Assembly: GCA_021324455.1 (NCBI GenBank) | Contig: JAJPJA010000056.1 | Location: 1-40,235 of the forward strand | Direction: 5' to 3' | DNA: 40,235 nucleotides | Source of the DNA: Pseudomonadota bacterium | Lineage (GTDB): Bacteria; Desulfobacterota; Binatia; Binatales; Binataceae | Shown: positions 8,837-17,962 of the stretch, piece after piece | Layout of the letters: each line of letters opens with the position of its first letter | How positions within the stretch are numbered: position 1 is the stretch's first letter | The notes under the pieces: generated by a model | What the model was told of the DNA's origin: nothing | Databases searched by the model: none | The model's input: only the letters and a program-made list of their open reading frames with translations | Position numbers and translations under genes: made by a program

Positions 8837-8956
8837 AGGCTGCGGTTTATTCAATCGCAGCAAAATTAGACAAGCCGCGCTCTGAAATCAATCAACTTGC
8901 ACAAATTTATCTATTCTTTTTACTGCTTCTGATTCTGAATTGCCGGCGGGAAATCC

Positions 8957-9616
8957 TCAGACCACCAGCACCGTCACCTCAAGCAGCAGGTTGCCGATGC
9001 CGGCCGCGCGCAGCGGCAGCTCCAAACGCGCGCCGCTCCTGATCCCGGGCGCCAGCTCCAGTTCGACCACACGCGAGGTCTCCACCATCCCGTAGCCGTG
9101 GCATTGCGGACACACCCCCCACATCCAGATGCGTCCTTCGCAATGCCGGCAGGTCTCGTAGCATGGCACCTGAAGAGGCAAGCGGCCGCCGGCTGCCGCT
9201 TCGGCCGGGCTCAACACGATTTCCAATTCGAGCCGTCTTTGGGGTCCGCCGCTTTTCTGATGGAAGCCGAAAAAATTCTGGGCGATGTGATCGAGGATTT
9301 CGCCCATCGACGGCGCCATCGTGTCAAAATCCTCCATGACTCTGATCGGACCGCCGGCTCGGATTTCCTCGATCGGTCCGGCGCGGCGCGCGACGCGTCC
9401 GGTCTCCACGTGTCCAAGCGGAGTTTCCCCAACGCGCCGGCGCGCCTGCTCGCTCAGCGCCACGTAGGCGTCATGAACTTCGCGAAAGCGCGCCGGGTCC
9501 GGTTCACTTCCGGTGTCCGGATGCATCCGCATCGCCAGACGCCGGTAAGCTCTCTTGATAGTCTCGGCGTCGGCTTCTATCGACACGCCGAGAATCGCAT
9601 AGAGATCCCGCTTCAT
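8957..9616 (-). CDS. J-domain co-chaperone with a reduced zinc finger
   Basis: A 219-residue DnaJ-like protein. The J domain is N-terminal (residues 1-63, RDLYAILGVS, HPD at 32-34) and would stimulate DnaK ATPase. Where true DnaJ has four CxxCxGxG repeats, this protein has only two cysteine clusters (C152, C156, C159 and C169, C172), enough for one zinc site. The C-terminal substrate-binding part is cut to about 40 residues, with a VVELELAPGIRSGARLELPL segment resembling the DnaJ C-terminal domain. The ATG at 9614-9616 directly precedes the J domain. It follows two Hsp20 genes on the same strand and is probably in their operon. The function as an Hsp20-linked adaptor to DnaK is inferred. Confidence 0.8.
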   Translation of the reverse strand: MKRDLYAILGVSIEADAETIKRAYRRLAMRMHPDTGSEPDPARFREVHDAYVALSEQARRRVGETPLGHVETGRVARRAGPIEEIRAGGPIRVMEDFDTMAPSMGEILDHIAQNFFGFHQKSGGPQRRLELEIVLSPAEAAAGGRLPLQVPCYETCRHCEGRIWMWGVCPQCHGYGMVETSRVVELELAPGIRSGARLELPLRAAGIGNLLLEVTVLVV

Positions 9617-9697
9617 GGCCAACCACCATCGATACTGCCGTATCTCCCGCAAGCTGGGCGCGCTGGCGGCGGGAGAGAGCTGACCACTTCGTACCGG

Positions 9698-10096
9698 TCA
9701 GGCAACCCTGACCTCGATCCTGCGCGGCTTGGCCGCTTCCACCTTCGGCAGCACCAGTTCCAGCACGCCATTGCGCATGGCCGCCTTGATCGCATTGGCG
9801 TCGATACTCTCGTGCAGCGAGAACTGCCGGAAGTAGTTGCCGACGTTGTATTCGGTGTACAGCGGCGACAGGCCATCGTAAAGCCCCGTGCCTACCCGGC
9901 CCTCGATCGTGAGCAGATTGTTCTCCAGCGTCACCTGCACGTCCTGATCGCTGACGCCGGGCATATCGGCCCACAATTCCAGGCGGTCGGAAAATTCGCA
10001 GATGTCAACGTCGGGTTGATAGTAACGTCCGGGCCGGGTCTTTTCCTGGCCGGACAGCTCCTGTTTTTCTTTCGCGGTTAATTCCTGCGGCGACAT
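9698..10096 (-). CDS. Small heat-shock protein, Hsp20 family
   Basis: An ATP-independent holdase that keeps unfolding proteins soluble. The 132-residue product has a short N-terminal arm and an alpha-crystallin domain at about residues 27-125. Typical segments are LELWADMPGVSDQDVQVTLE, LLTIEGRV and AMRNGVLELVLPK. The C-terminus (PRRIEVRVA) carries the IxV motif used for oligomer assembly. It has a strong GGGAGGTG ribosome-binding site. It is the second gene of the operon, 21 bases after the other hsp20. Confidence 0.93.
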   Translation of the reverse strand: MSPQELTAKEKQELSGQEKTRPGRYYQPDVDICEFSDRLELWADMPGVSDQDVQVTLENNLLTIEGRVGTGLYDGLSPLYTEYNVGNYFRQFSLHESIDANAIKAAMRNGVLELVLPKVEAAKPRRIEVRVA

Positions 10097-10117
10097 TTTC
10101 CTGGCACCTCCCTTTCG

Positions 10118-10552
10118 TCATCCGGCCTGAATCGTAATCTGACGGGGTTTGGCCGCTTCCGCCTTGGGCACGCGGATTATCAGCAGCCCGTTTTCATATT
10201 TGGCTTCAGCCTTCTCCAGATCGTAATCCTCGGGCAGCTGCAATGAGCGGGAAAACTCGCCAAAAGAACGCTCGCGCCGATGGTATGCGACGCCGTTGCC
10301 GGCCTCGCGCGGCTTGCGCTCGCCGCGGATAGTGAGCGTCCGCCCCTGGCATCCGATATTCACCTGGCTGGGATCGAGCCCCGCCATCTCGGCCACTACC
10401 ACCGCTCCATGATCGTTCTCGAACACGTTCAGCGGCGGATAGGCGCCATAACCGGACAGACCCAGGCTGATCGCCGGGTTGCGCAAAAACCGCTCCAGTT
10501 CCCTTTGCAAGGTCGGGATCGGGAAATCCGATCCGAATCGCAACAGAGCCAT
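10118..10552 (-). CDS. Small heat-shock protein, Hsp20 family (first gene of operon)
   Basis: A second, different Hsp20 of 144 residues. The alpha-crystallin domain covers about residues 42-140, with VVVAEMAGLDPSQVNIGCQ, LTIRGER and YENGLLIIRVPKAEA. It ends with an IxI-type tail (RQITIQAG). Its longer N-terminal arm (LQRELERFLRN) differs from its neighbour, so the pair may form mixed oligomers, as paired Hsp20 proteins do in other bacteria. AGGAGGG (complement of 10558-10564) is an unusually strong ribosome-binding site. It may be masked by an upstream CCTCC in the leader. Confidence 0.93.
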   Translation of the reverse strand: MALLRFGSDFPIPTLQRELERFLRNPAISLGLSGYGAYPPLNVFENDHGAVVVAEMAGLDPSQVNIGCQGRTLTIRGERKPREAGNGVAYHRRERSFGEFSRSLQLPEDYDLEKAEAKYENGLLIIRVPKAEAAKPRQITIQAG

Positions 10553-10557
10553 AAGAG

Positions 10558-10606
10558 CCCTCCTCTGCGTGTGGTTTTTTTTGCGATCCGAAGGACCTGG
10601 AGGTCC
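10558..10606 (-). promoter_or_regulatory. Possible heat-sensing leader of the hsp20 operon
   Basis: In the minus-strand leader a 6-bp inverted repeat GGACCT-CC-AGGTCC (complement of 10593-10606) places CCTCC about 35 bases upstream of the GGAGG of the ribosome-binding site (complement of 10559-10563). The two could pair and block ribosome binding, as in ROSE-type RNA thermometers that control many hsp20 genes. The pairing is short, so this is a suggestion only. Confidence 0.3.
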
Positions 10607-10855
10607 CGAATCAGAACTTAACCACTATGGGAGAGTTGTCATCATCGCGCATGAACCGCGCAATAAGATTTCAGTATATGTCCAATAGCCAGTCGGGCAA
10701 TTCTACTATGTAACGAGCCGGCGCCTGCTGAACATCTCTGATTCTCTCTCTTACAATTTTTCGCGGGAGCGATGCCTGATTACGCTTGAAGCGGACAATC
10801 TGAGCTCGCGCTCTCGCATGACCCAGTCGCCGGGCATGAAAGTCTGACGAGGTTG

Positions 10856-10903
10856 CGCCTGTCATTGACGTTGGTATGACAGGCGTCCCGCCTGTCATCG
10901 ACG
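10856..10903. repeat. Three-unit inverted/direct repeat between hsp20 and dnaJ
   Basis: The unit CGCCTGTCA occurs at 10856-10864 (plus), 10877-10885 (minus) and 10889-10897 (plus). The last two form a 9-bp stem with a 3-base loop, and the first two can pair with an 11-base loop. The two plus copies extend to 15 bases with one mismatch (CGCCTGTCATTGACG and CGCCTGTCATCGACG). Such short palindromes look like a dispersed intergenic repeat family. The whole gap 10553-11048 holds this repeat and the hsp20 leader; I see no convincing gene in it. Confidence 0.7.
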
Positions 10904-11048
10904 CGCGAGATCTTTCCTCGCGCCGCCTTATTTCCCGGCAGCCGGATGGCCCACGCCAAAACAAGGCGCGCACGTTCATCAGGTACGGAAGGTGTAAATG
11001 CAGCGCACGCCAGAAGCCGCGTCTTTGGGCGGCGCGAAGCGGCAAAAC

Positions 11049-12182
11049 TCAGCCGAACATTTCGCGGATCTTGTCCACGAAGCCCTTGGCCATCGGATGG
11101 TTCACGTCCTCGCCGGAAACTTTCGCGAACTCTTCCAGCAACTCGCGCTGTTTGGCGTTGAGCCGGCGCGGGGTTTCGACCACGATCTTCACCAGCTCGT
11201 CGCCCCGGCCGTAGCCATGCAGATCGCTGAAGCCTTTGCCCTTGAGCCTGAACACCTTACCCGACTGGGTACCGGAGGGAATCTTGAACTTGACCTTGCC
11301 GTCCAGCGTGGGAACTTCAATCTCGGCGCCCAATGCCGCCTGCGGGAAGCTCACCGGCACCTCGACGATGACATCGTTGTCCTGGCGGGCGAAAATCGGA
11401 TGCTCGCGGACGTGAACGACCACGTACAGATCGCCGGCCGGACCGCCGCCGTAGCCCGCTTCGCCCTCGCCGCGCAGCTTGAGCCGCGAACCGTTGTCCA
11501 CCCCGGGCGGAATCCGCACGGACAACGACTGGAGCTTGCGCACGCGCCCCTGCCCCTGACATTTCGGACACGGGTCGGAGATGATACTGCCCTCGCCGCG
11601 GCAGTGCGCGCAGGTAGTTGAGATGGAGAAAAAACCCTGCTGGGTACGGACCTGGCCGGTGCCGCGGCAGTTGGGGCAGGTGCGCAGACCGCCCGAACCC
11701 GCCGCGGTGCGGGTGCCGTTGCAACCCTCGCATTGCGAGAGCCGCGCGACCTTGATAATGCGTTCGGCCCCGCGATGGGCGTCTTCGAAGTCGATCTCCA
11801 GGTCATAGCGCAAATCGTCGCCGCGCCGGCTGCGCGATCGGGACCGGCCCCGCCCGGTACCGAAGAAATCGCCGAAGATGTCTGAAAAGACGTCCTCGAA
11901 GCCCTGCGAAAAATCGAACCCGCCGAAACCGCCGCCGCCCTGCGGCCCCTGGAACGCGGCATGGCCGAAGCGATCGTACTGGCCGCGCTTGTCGGCGTCG
12001 GACAGCACCTGGTAAGCCTCGTTGATTTCCTTGAACTTCTCTTCGGCCTGCTTGTCGCCCGGATTGCGGTCGGGATGATACTGAATCGCCAGACGGCGAT
12101 AGGCCTTTTTGATCTCTTCGTCGCTCGCGGCGCGGGTTACGCCTAGAGTTTCGTAATAATCGCGTTTGCTGTTACCTGGCAT
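11049..12182 (-). CDS. dnaJ: Chaperone protein DnaJ
   Basis: The Hsp40 co-chaperone that delivers unfolded proteins to DnaK and triggers ATP hydrolysis. The 377-residue protein has the complete class I layout. The J domain spans 1-75 ([13 protein letters not shown] at 36-38) and a Gly/Phe-rich linker spans about 76-120 ([14 protein letters not shown]). The zinc-binding region has four CxxCxGxG-type repeats ([32 protein letters not shown]) at about 150-212, and a C-terminal substrate and dimer domain follows. It lies 169 bases downstream of dnaK, but a terminator follows dnaK, so dnaJ probably has its own promoter or depends on read-through. Confidence 0.98.
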   Translation of the reverse strand: MPGNSKRDYYETLGVTRAASDEEIKKAYRRLAIQYHPDRNPGDKQAEEKFKEINEAYQVLSDADKRGQYDRFGHAAFQGPQGGGGFGGFDFSQGFEDVFSDIFGDFFGTGRGRSRSRSRRGDDLRYDLEIDFEDAHRGAERIIKVARLSQCEGCNGTRTAAGSGGLRTCPNCRGTGQVRTQQGFFSISTTCAHCRGEGSIISDPCPKCQGQGRVRKLQSLSVRIPPGVDNGSRLKLRGEGEAGYGGGPAGDLYVVVHVREHPIFARQDNDVIVEVPVSFPQAALGAEIEVPTLDGKVKFKIPSGTQSGKVFRLKGKGFSDLHGYGRGDELVKIVVETPRRLNAKQRELLEEFAKVSGEDVNHPMAKGFVDKIREMFG

Positions 12183-12308
12183 CCCAAGCCTGAGTCTACT
12201 CTAGATTGTGCCCAAACGGTAGGCGCGGCGCCCGCGCGACGCAAGCCTGATGCCGTTTGCGTGGCGCTGCCCAGCGCGCCAATCCACAGGCTCGAACTGC
12301 CTGGGCAC

Positions 12309-12339
12309 ATAAAACAAGAGCCCCGGATGGCCGGGGCTC
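12309..12339 (-). terminator. Rho-independent terminator after dnaK
   Basis: On the minus strand a perfect 9-bp stem GAGCCCCGG/CCGGGGCTC with a 4-base loop (complement of 12318-12339) is followed by TTGTTTT. It lies 13 bases beyond the dnaK stop codon. Confidence 0.88.
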
Positions 12340-12351
12340 CTGCTCCTCAGT

Positions 12352-14283
12352 TCAGTCTTTTACTTCCCGGTAGTCGGCGTCGACCACGTCTTCCTTCTTC
12401 TCCTGGCTGGCGCCCGCGCCGCCGTCCTGGCCGCCGGCGCCCGCGCTCTGTTCGGGTCCGGCGCCGCCCTGCTGCGCGCGCGTCTTGCTGTACATCGCCT
12501 CGGCCAGCTTGTGCGAGGCGTTGGCCAGGGTCTCGGCCGCGGAGTTGAGTTCGTTCGGATCCTGCGATTCGAGCTTGGATTTGGCCGCCGCCAGGGCGTC
12601 TTCTACCGCCTGCTTGGAGGCCGCGTCCATATCCGTACCGTACTCTTTGAGCGACTTCTCGGTGGTGTAGATGAGGTTGTCGAGCTTGTTGCGGGCCTCG
12701 ACCACCGCCCGTTTGCGCTTGTCCTCCTCGGCGTGCGATTCGGCGTCGCGCACCATGCGCTTGATTTCCTCCTCGGTCAGACCCGAAGAGGCCGTGATCC
12801 GGATCGACTGCTCCTTGTTGGTGCCAAGGTCCTTGGCGTGCACGTTAACGATACCGTTGGCGTCGATATCGAACGTCACCTCAATCTGCGGCATTCCGCG
12901 CGGTGCCGGCGGAATCCCAATCAGGTCGAACTGGCCCAGCAGCTTGTTGTCGGCCGCCATCTCGCGCTCGCCCTGGAAAACCCGAATCGTCACCGCGGTC
13001 TGATTGTCCTGCGCGGTGGAGAAGACCTGGCTCTTGCGGGTCGGAATCGTGGTGTTCTTGTCGATCAGCTTGGTGAACACGCCGCCCAGGGTTTCGATAC
13101 CCAGCGACAGCGGAGTCACGTCGAGCAACAGCACGTCCTTGACCTCGCCCTTGAGCACGCCCGCCTGAATCGCCGCGCCGATGGCCACGACTTCGTCCGG
13201 ATTGACGCCCTTATGCCCTTCGCGTCCGAACAGACGCCGCACCCGCTCCTGCACCGCGGGCATGCGGGTCATGCCGCCGACCAGCACCACTTCGTTGATG
13301 TCGCTGGTCTTGAGCCCGGCGTCGCGCAGCGCCACCCGGCATGGCTCCTCGAGCCGGTCGAGCAGGTCGGCGCACAACGCTTCCAGCTTGGCCCGGGTCA
13401 GCTTCATGTTGAGATGCTTGGGACCGCTCTGGTCCGCGGTGATGAAGGGCAGGTTGATGTCGGTCTCCATCACGGTGGACAACTCGCACTTGGCTTTCTC
13501 CGCCGCTTCCTTAAGCCGCTGCAGCGCCATCCGATCCTTGCGCAGGTCGATTCCCTGGTCCTTGCGGAATTCGTCGGCCAGATAGTCGATGACGCGCTGG
13601 TCAAAGTCTTCGCCGCCCAAAAAAGTATCGCCGTTGGTGGCCTTGACCTCGAATACGCCCTCACCCAACTCCAAAATGGAGATATCGAAGGTGCCGCCGC
13701 CCAGGTCGAAAACCGCTATTTTCTCGTCTTTCTTCTTTTCCAGACCGTAGGCCAGCGAGGCCGCGGTGGGCTCGTTGATGATGCGCAGGACGTTAAGCCC
13801 GGCGATGCGGCCGGCGTCCTTGGTCGCCTGACGCTGACTGTCGTTGAAGTAGGCGGGAACCGTGATGACCGCCTCGGTGACCTTCTCACCGAGGTAATCT
13901 TCGGCCGTCTGCTTCATCTTCTGCAGGATGAACGCGGATACTTCGGCGGGACTGTATTTCTTGCCCCGGATTTCCACCCACGCCGCGCCGTCGTCATGCT
14001 TGAGCACTTTGTAGGGCAGAACCTTGATCGCCTTTTGTACTTCCGGGTCGTCGTAGCGGCGGCCCATCAGGCGTTTGATTGCAAAGACAGTGTTGGTTGG
14101 ATTGGTGATCGCCTGCCGTTTGGCGATCTGGCCCACCAGGCGCTCACCGGCCTCGGTGAAAGCGACCACGGAGGGCGTAGTCCGGCTGCCCTCAGAGTTG
14201 GCGATGACCACCGGGTCGCCGCCTTCCATGATAGCAACGCAGCTGTTGGTGGTTCCGAGGTCGATGCCGATTACTTTGGCCAT
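12352..14283 (-). CDS. dnaK: Chaperone protein DnaK (Hsp70)
   Basis: The central ATP-driven chaperone of the DnaK-DnaJ-GrpE system. The 643-residue protein has the nucleotide-binding domain (1-385, [26 protein letters not shown] and [11 protein letters not shown]), the hydrophobic interdomain linker ([14 protein letters not shown]) and the substrate-binding domain. A helical lid and a disordered tail end in [13 protein letters not shown]. Length and motifs are normal. The ATG at 14281-14283 has an AGAGG ribosome-binding site. It is 80 bases downstream of grpE. No CIRCE operator is visible in front of it even though hrcA is present. Confidence 0.99.
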   Translation of the reverse strand: MAKVIGIDLGTTNSCVAIMEGGDPVVIANSEGSRTTPSVVAFTEAGERLVGQIAKRQAITNPTNTVFAIKRLMGRRYDDPEVQKAIKVLPYKVLKHDDGAAWVEIRGKKYSPAEVSAFILQKMKQTAEDYLGEKVTEAVITVPAYFNDSQRQATKDAGRIAGLNVLRIINEPTAASLAYGLEKKKDEKIAVFDLGGGTFDISILELGEGVFEVKATNGDTFLGGEDFDQRVIDYLADEFRKDQGIDLRKDRMALQRLKEAAEKAKCELSTVMETDINLPFITADQSGPKHLNMKLTRAKLEALCADLLDRLEEPCRVALRDAGLKTSDINEVVLVGGMTRMPAVQERVRRLFGREGHKGVNPDEVVAIGAAIQAGVLKGEVKDVLLLDVTPLSLGIETLGGVFTKLIDKNTTIPTRKSQVFSTAQDNQTAVTIRVFQGEREMAADNKLLGQFDLIGIPPAPRGMPQIEVTFDIDANGIVNVHAKDLGTNKEQSIRITASSGLTEEEIKRMVRDAESHAEEDKRKRAVVEARNKLDNLIYTTEKSLKEYGTDMDAASKQAVEDALAAAKSKLESQDPNELNSAAETLANASHKLAEAMYSKTRAQQGGAGPEQSAGAGGQDGGAGASQEKKEDVVDADYREVKD

Positions 14284-14363
14284 TGTTTGCCTCTTCTTAT
14301 CGCAACCCGGCTGCTTGAAAAGGCCGGATTTGGTTTTGCTTTTAGCTGAAAGATAACCAGTCT

Positions 14364-15017
14364 TTAGTGGTTTTCAACCTGACCGCTGCCCGTTCCCCCC
14401 TCGGAGCCCGGCGCCTTGGATACCGTGACCCGCGCCGGCCGCAGCAGCCGATCCCCGATCGAGTATCCGCGCACGAATTCGTCCACCACGGTGTTGGGCT
14501 CGTGCTGGCTGCTCTCGATACTGTCCACCGCCTCATGCAGCGTCGGGTCGAAGGGTTGTCCGACCGCGCTCATCTGGGTCACGCCATGGCTGCGCAAAAA
14601 GTCGATCATCGAGCGCAGGACCATCTCGACGCCTTCGACAATCGGCTTGCCGTTGCCGCCGTCGCGCGCCGCGGCGACCGCCCGTTCGAGGTTGTCGATT
14701 ATGGACAGCAGGTCGCGCAGCAAGCCTTCACGCTGAATTCGCGCGCTCTCCTCGGCCTGCTGCCGAATCCGTTTGCGGCTGTTTTCCGACTCGGCGAGGA
14801 CGCGCAGGTACTTGTCCTTGTATTCGGCGAGTTCTTTGTCCATTTGCTCCAATGCGTTCTGCTTCTCCTGAAGGGCCGCCAAGGTTTCCTGCAGCTTCTT
14901 GCGGGTCTGCGCCAAAGACATCTCGCCAACTTCAGCGTCCGGCTTGAGCACCACCACGTCGTCATCGGCTTGAGCGCCGGGGGCCCGATTTTCATCATTC
15001 CTGGTCTTCTCGGCCAT
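14364..15017 (-). CDS. grpE: Nucleotide exchange factor GrpE
   Basis: GrpE releases ADP from DnaK. The 217-residue protein has a disordered acidic N-terminus, a long coiled-coil helix (about 35-105, rich in L, E, Q and K) with the [15 protein letters not shown] segment, a four-helix part and the C-terminal beta domain. The conserved [10 protein letters not shown] appears at about 160 and [21 protein letters not shown] near 180-200. It lies between hrcA and dnaK on the same strand, in the usual order. The 136-base gap to hrcA is large enough for its own promoter. Confidence 0.97.
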   Translation of the reverse strand: MAEKTRNDENRAPGAQADDDVVVLKPDAEVGEMSLAQTRKKLQETLAALQEKQNALEQMDKELAEYKDKYLRVLAESENSRKRIRQQAEESARIQREGLLRDLLSIIDNLERAVAAARDGGNGKPIVEGVEMVLRSMIDFLRSHGVTQMSAVGQPFDPTLHEAVDSIESSQHEPNTVVDEFVRGYSIGDRLLRPARVTVSKAPGSEGGTGSGQVENH

Positions 15018-15153
15018 AACCTGTACGCAACCTCAAGACTCGTTCTTAAGTTAACCATGGTTTGCCGCGGCGCCAGCCTTGGGCCGCGGTAAAGAACGAT
15101 GATTTAGAGAAGATTCGGCGTGGGGACAACCCGGTCAGCGGCGGCCGACCGCC

Positions 15154-16203
15154 TCAGGAGCCCAGCATCCGCGACAGCGCCCTGGCGGTATAATCGACCA
15201 GGCCTATCACTCGCTCATAGTCCATCCGCACCGGCCCCACCACCCCAAGGCTCCCCAGCGGCATCGCGCCCCTGCCATAAGCCGCCGCCACGATACTGAG
15301 ATCGCTCAGCCGCGGGTCGTGCTCGCTGCCGATCGACACCTCCACGCTGCCCGCGCGCAGCGTCCGTTCAAGCAGGTCGAGCAGGGCGGTCTTGTCCTCC
15401 AGCGCGCCGAGCAGTTCGCGCAGCTTCTCCGGGTCGCTGAACTCGGGCTGCTGCAGCGCCTTGGCGCTGCCCTCGACGTATACTTCGGCCGGAATCGGCT
15501 GGCTGACGATCGCGTCACCCAGGGTCAGGGCGCTGCGGGTGAACTGGTCGTAGCGCCCGCGCTCTTCCCTGAGCGCGCCCTCGATCCAGGTTCGCGCCTG
15601 CTCCAGGGTACGGCCTTCCAGCGATTCGTTCAGATAGCGGGCCATGCGCTCCAGCTCGTCCTGGCTGTAGTCGCGCCCGCTGTCGACGACCCGGGTCTGG
15701 ACCCCGCCGCCGCGTGCGATGAGCACAGCCATCACCTGTGATTCACGCAAGCGGATGAAATTGACGCGCGTCAGCTCAATCGACTCGAAACGCGGCGTCA
15801 GGACCACGGCGGCCTGCCCGGTCATCAGCGCCAGCAGGCGCGAGGTTTCGCGCATCACTTCGCTCAGGTCGCGAGTCCGTTCGGAGTAGCAGAATTCGAT
15901 CTGGACGCGGTCGTTGCGGCCGATCTGCCGCTTGGGCATCACGTAATCGACGTAGTAGCGAAACGCCTTGGGCGTCGGCACACGGCCGGCCGAAGTATGC
16001 GGTTGATGGAGAAAATGCTCCGCTTCCAACTCCGCCATCATGCTGCGTACCGTCGCCGCCCGGACGCCAAGCGAATACTTGGCAACAATATGATGCGAGC
16101 CGACCGGCTCAGCGGTCTCGACGAAGTCGTGGATTACGGCCAGAAGCAGCGCGTGTTGCCGCCGGCCCAGAGCGCGATGCTGATTCCAGGCACCGTTGCT
16201 CAT
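15154..16203 (-). CDS. hrcA: Heat-inducible transcription repressor HrcA
   Basis: HrcA represses class I heat-shock genes by binding the CIRCE operator and needs GroEL to fold. The protein (349 residues from the ATG at 16201-16203) has an N-terminal winged helix (about 10-80, with EPVGSHHIVAKYSLGVRAATVR and HTSAGRVPTPKAFRYYVD) and a GAF-like C-terminal domain. I prefer this start over one nine codons upstream because GGAG lies five bases before it. No CIRCE (TTAGCACTC-N9-GAGTGCTAA) is visible before hrcA, grpE, dnaK, dnaJ or the hsp20 genes. The targets may therefore lie elsewhere, for example groESL, or the operator may be divergent. Confidence 0.95.
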   Translation of the reverse strand: MSNGAWNQHRALGRRQHALLLAVIHDFVETAEPVGSHHIVAKYSLGVRAATVRSMMAELEAEHFLHQPHTSAGRVPTPKAFRYYVDYVMPKRQIGRNDRVQIEFCYSERTRDLSEVMRETSRLLALMTGQAAVVLTPRFESIELTRVNFIRLRESQVMAVLIARGGGVQTRVVDSGRDYSQDELERMARYLNESLEGRTLEQARTWIEGALREERGRYDQFTRSALTLGDAIVSQPIPAEVYVEGSAKALQQPEFSDPEKLRELLGALEDKTALLDLLERTLRAGSVEVSIGSEHDPRLSDLSIVAAAYGRGAMPLGSLGVVGPVRMDYERVIGLVDYTARALSRMLGS

Positions 16204-16353
16204 AACGTCTCCAAACCGCTCCCCCACCATGATTGTGTTCCGCTTGTCAGGTTTCTTTCAAGCATCCGCACCAAAATTCTCAAACAACGTTCCGCCTGGC
16301 CCAAAGCCAACCTCATGGCGGGCCGCCCCGCGCTGGGCTAAGCTGAACGATCG

Positions 16354-17949
16354 ATGGCGTCACGCGGCCGCAAACGCAAGCCCAGACCGATTTATATCCC
16401 CACCGTGGCGGATGAAGCGCTGTGGATCGAATCCGACAGCTATGACCGCCGGGCGTGGAAGGACATCCTCAACGCCGCCCCCACCGTCGCCGATTTGATC
16501 GAAACCGGCGAAAAGCTCATTCCTCATTTCGACGCCCTGCTCCAGGACATCTTCCTGGGGCTGTTCAAAAACAACCTCGTCTGGCTGGGCTCCGACCGCG
16601 TCCGCCGCAGCGCCGTCCTCAATCGCGCCATCCTCAGCGAACTCATCCAGTCAATCCCGTTTAAGGCCCTCCATGCCCGCACCCTGCTCGAGGAGGACAA
16701 GGCCGCTATCGCCGCGATGGCGCTGGCGGAGGAAGTGATCGAGATGCTCCGCGCTCAGCGCCTGATCAATCAACGCGAGATGCGCGACCTGTGGGAGCTC
16801 AATCACCAGGAGGAGGACCTTAAGGAAAAAGCCGACGCGCTCAAAGCCTTCACCGCTCAGCCGCCGCCGCAAAGCGAGCCGAACGATCCTGCCGCCGATT
16901 CGGAGTTGGCGCGCAAAATGGAGGAACTCAAAGAAGCAGCCGACCGCGCCGCCCAGGTCTGTGAGGCCAGACTCAATCAGAAGACGCGCGAGATGGATGA
17001 GACCCTCAAGCGGGCGCGGATCACGGAACTCAAGCGCCTGCAGCTTAAGAGCGGGCAAATGGCGGATCAGATCGAGGACATCGCCCGCGACGCGCACGAT
17101 TTCAGCCTCGAATTCGGTCAGGCCGGGCGTCTGTCGGCCGGCGAGCGGCTGGAACTGGGCCGGCGCCTGGCGCGCAACAGGAAGATCGCGGAATTGGCCC
17201 GCATGGTCGGACATTTCAAGCAGGAAGCGCTGGCCCTGCGCCGCCGCAACCTCGACCGCGGCCAAACCGAGGTTTACGACGTGGAGCGCGGCTCGGAACT
17301 GGCCCGGTTGATTGCGGCCGAACTCACCGCGGTCCACCATCCGGTACTGTTTCGCGACTTCAAACGCCGCCTGCTGGAAGGCGAGATCCTCCAGTATCAA
17401 CTGCGCGAGGACGAGGACAAGGGCAAGGGACCGATGGTCGTATGCCTCGACCTCAGCTCCTCGATGCAGGGTGAGAAGGAGTTGTGGGGCAAGGCGGTGA
17501 CGCTCACTCTGATGGATCTGGCGCGGCGCCAGCGGCGCCTGTTTCGCGCGGTCCTGTTTTCCTCGGGCGAGGGCAGCCTCAAAGTCCTCGACATGAACGA
17601 TCGGCGCCGCTACGAGCCCGAACTTTCCAAAGTGCTGGAATTGGCCGAATACTTCCCTGGCGGCGGCACCGAGTTCGAACGACCGATCGACGCCGCCGTC
17701 GACCTGCTGGGCAACAAAAAGCTGCGGCGCGGCGATATTGTTATCATCACCGACGGCGAATGCCAGGTCGGTCCGGAATGGCTTGCAAACCTGCGTCAGC
17801 GCAAGGCCGAACTGCAGTTCAAGATCTTCGGCGTGCTGGTCGACGTCGGTTCCAGCCAGAGTTCGACCCTGAGCGAGTTCAGCGACCGGATCACGTCGAT
17901 CAGCCAGCTGAACGCCAAAGACACGCGTCAGATATTCCTGAATATTTGA
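16354..17949 (+). CDS. VWA-domain protein, ViaA-like
   Basis: A 531-residue cytoplasmic protein with an N-terminal helical half (about 1-350, coiled-coil-prone at 150-235) and a C-terminal von Willebrand A domain. The metal-binding MIDAS site is complete: DLSSSMQG (D366, S368, S370), the threonine in GGGTEFE and the aspartate in IITDGECQ. Size and layout match ViaA, partner of the MoxR-type AAA ATPase RavA in enterobacteria. No MoxR/RavA gene lies nearby, so the ATPase partner, if any, is elsewhere. The gene is divergent from hrcA across 150 bases and convergent with the next gene. The ViaA assignment rests on architecture and is not certain. Confidence 0.7.
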   Translation: MASRGRKRKPRPIYIPTVADEALWIESDSYDRRAWKDILNAAPTVADLIETGEKLIPHFDALLQDIFLGLFKNNLVWLGSDRVRRSAVLNRAILSELIQSIPFKALHARTLLEEDKAAIAAMALAEEVIEMLRAQRLINQREMRDLWELNHQEEDLKEKADALKAFTAQPPPQSEPNDPAADSELARKMEELKEAADRAAQVCEARLNQKTREMDETLKRARITELKRLQLKSGQMADQIEDIARDAHDFSLEFGQAGRLSAGERLELGRRLARNRKIAELARMVGHFKQEALALRRRNLDRGQTEVYDVERGSELARLIAAELTAVHHPVLFRDFKRRLLEGEILQYQLREDEDKGKGPMVVCLDLSSSMQGEKELWGKAVTLTLMDLARRQRRLFRAVLFSSGEGSLKVLDMNDRRRYEPELSKVLELAEYFPGGGTEFERPIDAAVDLLGNKKLRRGDIVIITDGECQVGPEWLANLRQRKAELQFKIFGVLVDVGSSQSSTLSEFSDRITSISQLNAKDTRQIFLNI

Positions 17950-17962
17950 ACGGATCCGTCGA

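Noticed and set aside
10671..11045. 124-codon open frame on the minus strand between hsp20 and dnaJ
   Set aside because: No family resemblance, arginine-rich product with odd composition, and it runs through the CGCCTGTCA repeat. Probably chance in GC-rich DNA.
12511..14349. Long plus-strand frame opposite dnaK
   Set aside because: A typical antisense shadow of a high-GC gene; DnaK on the other strand is certain.
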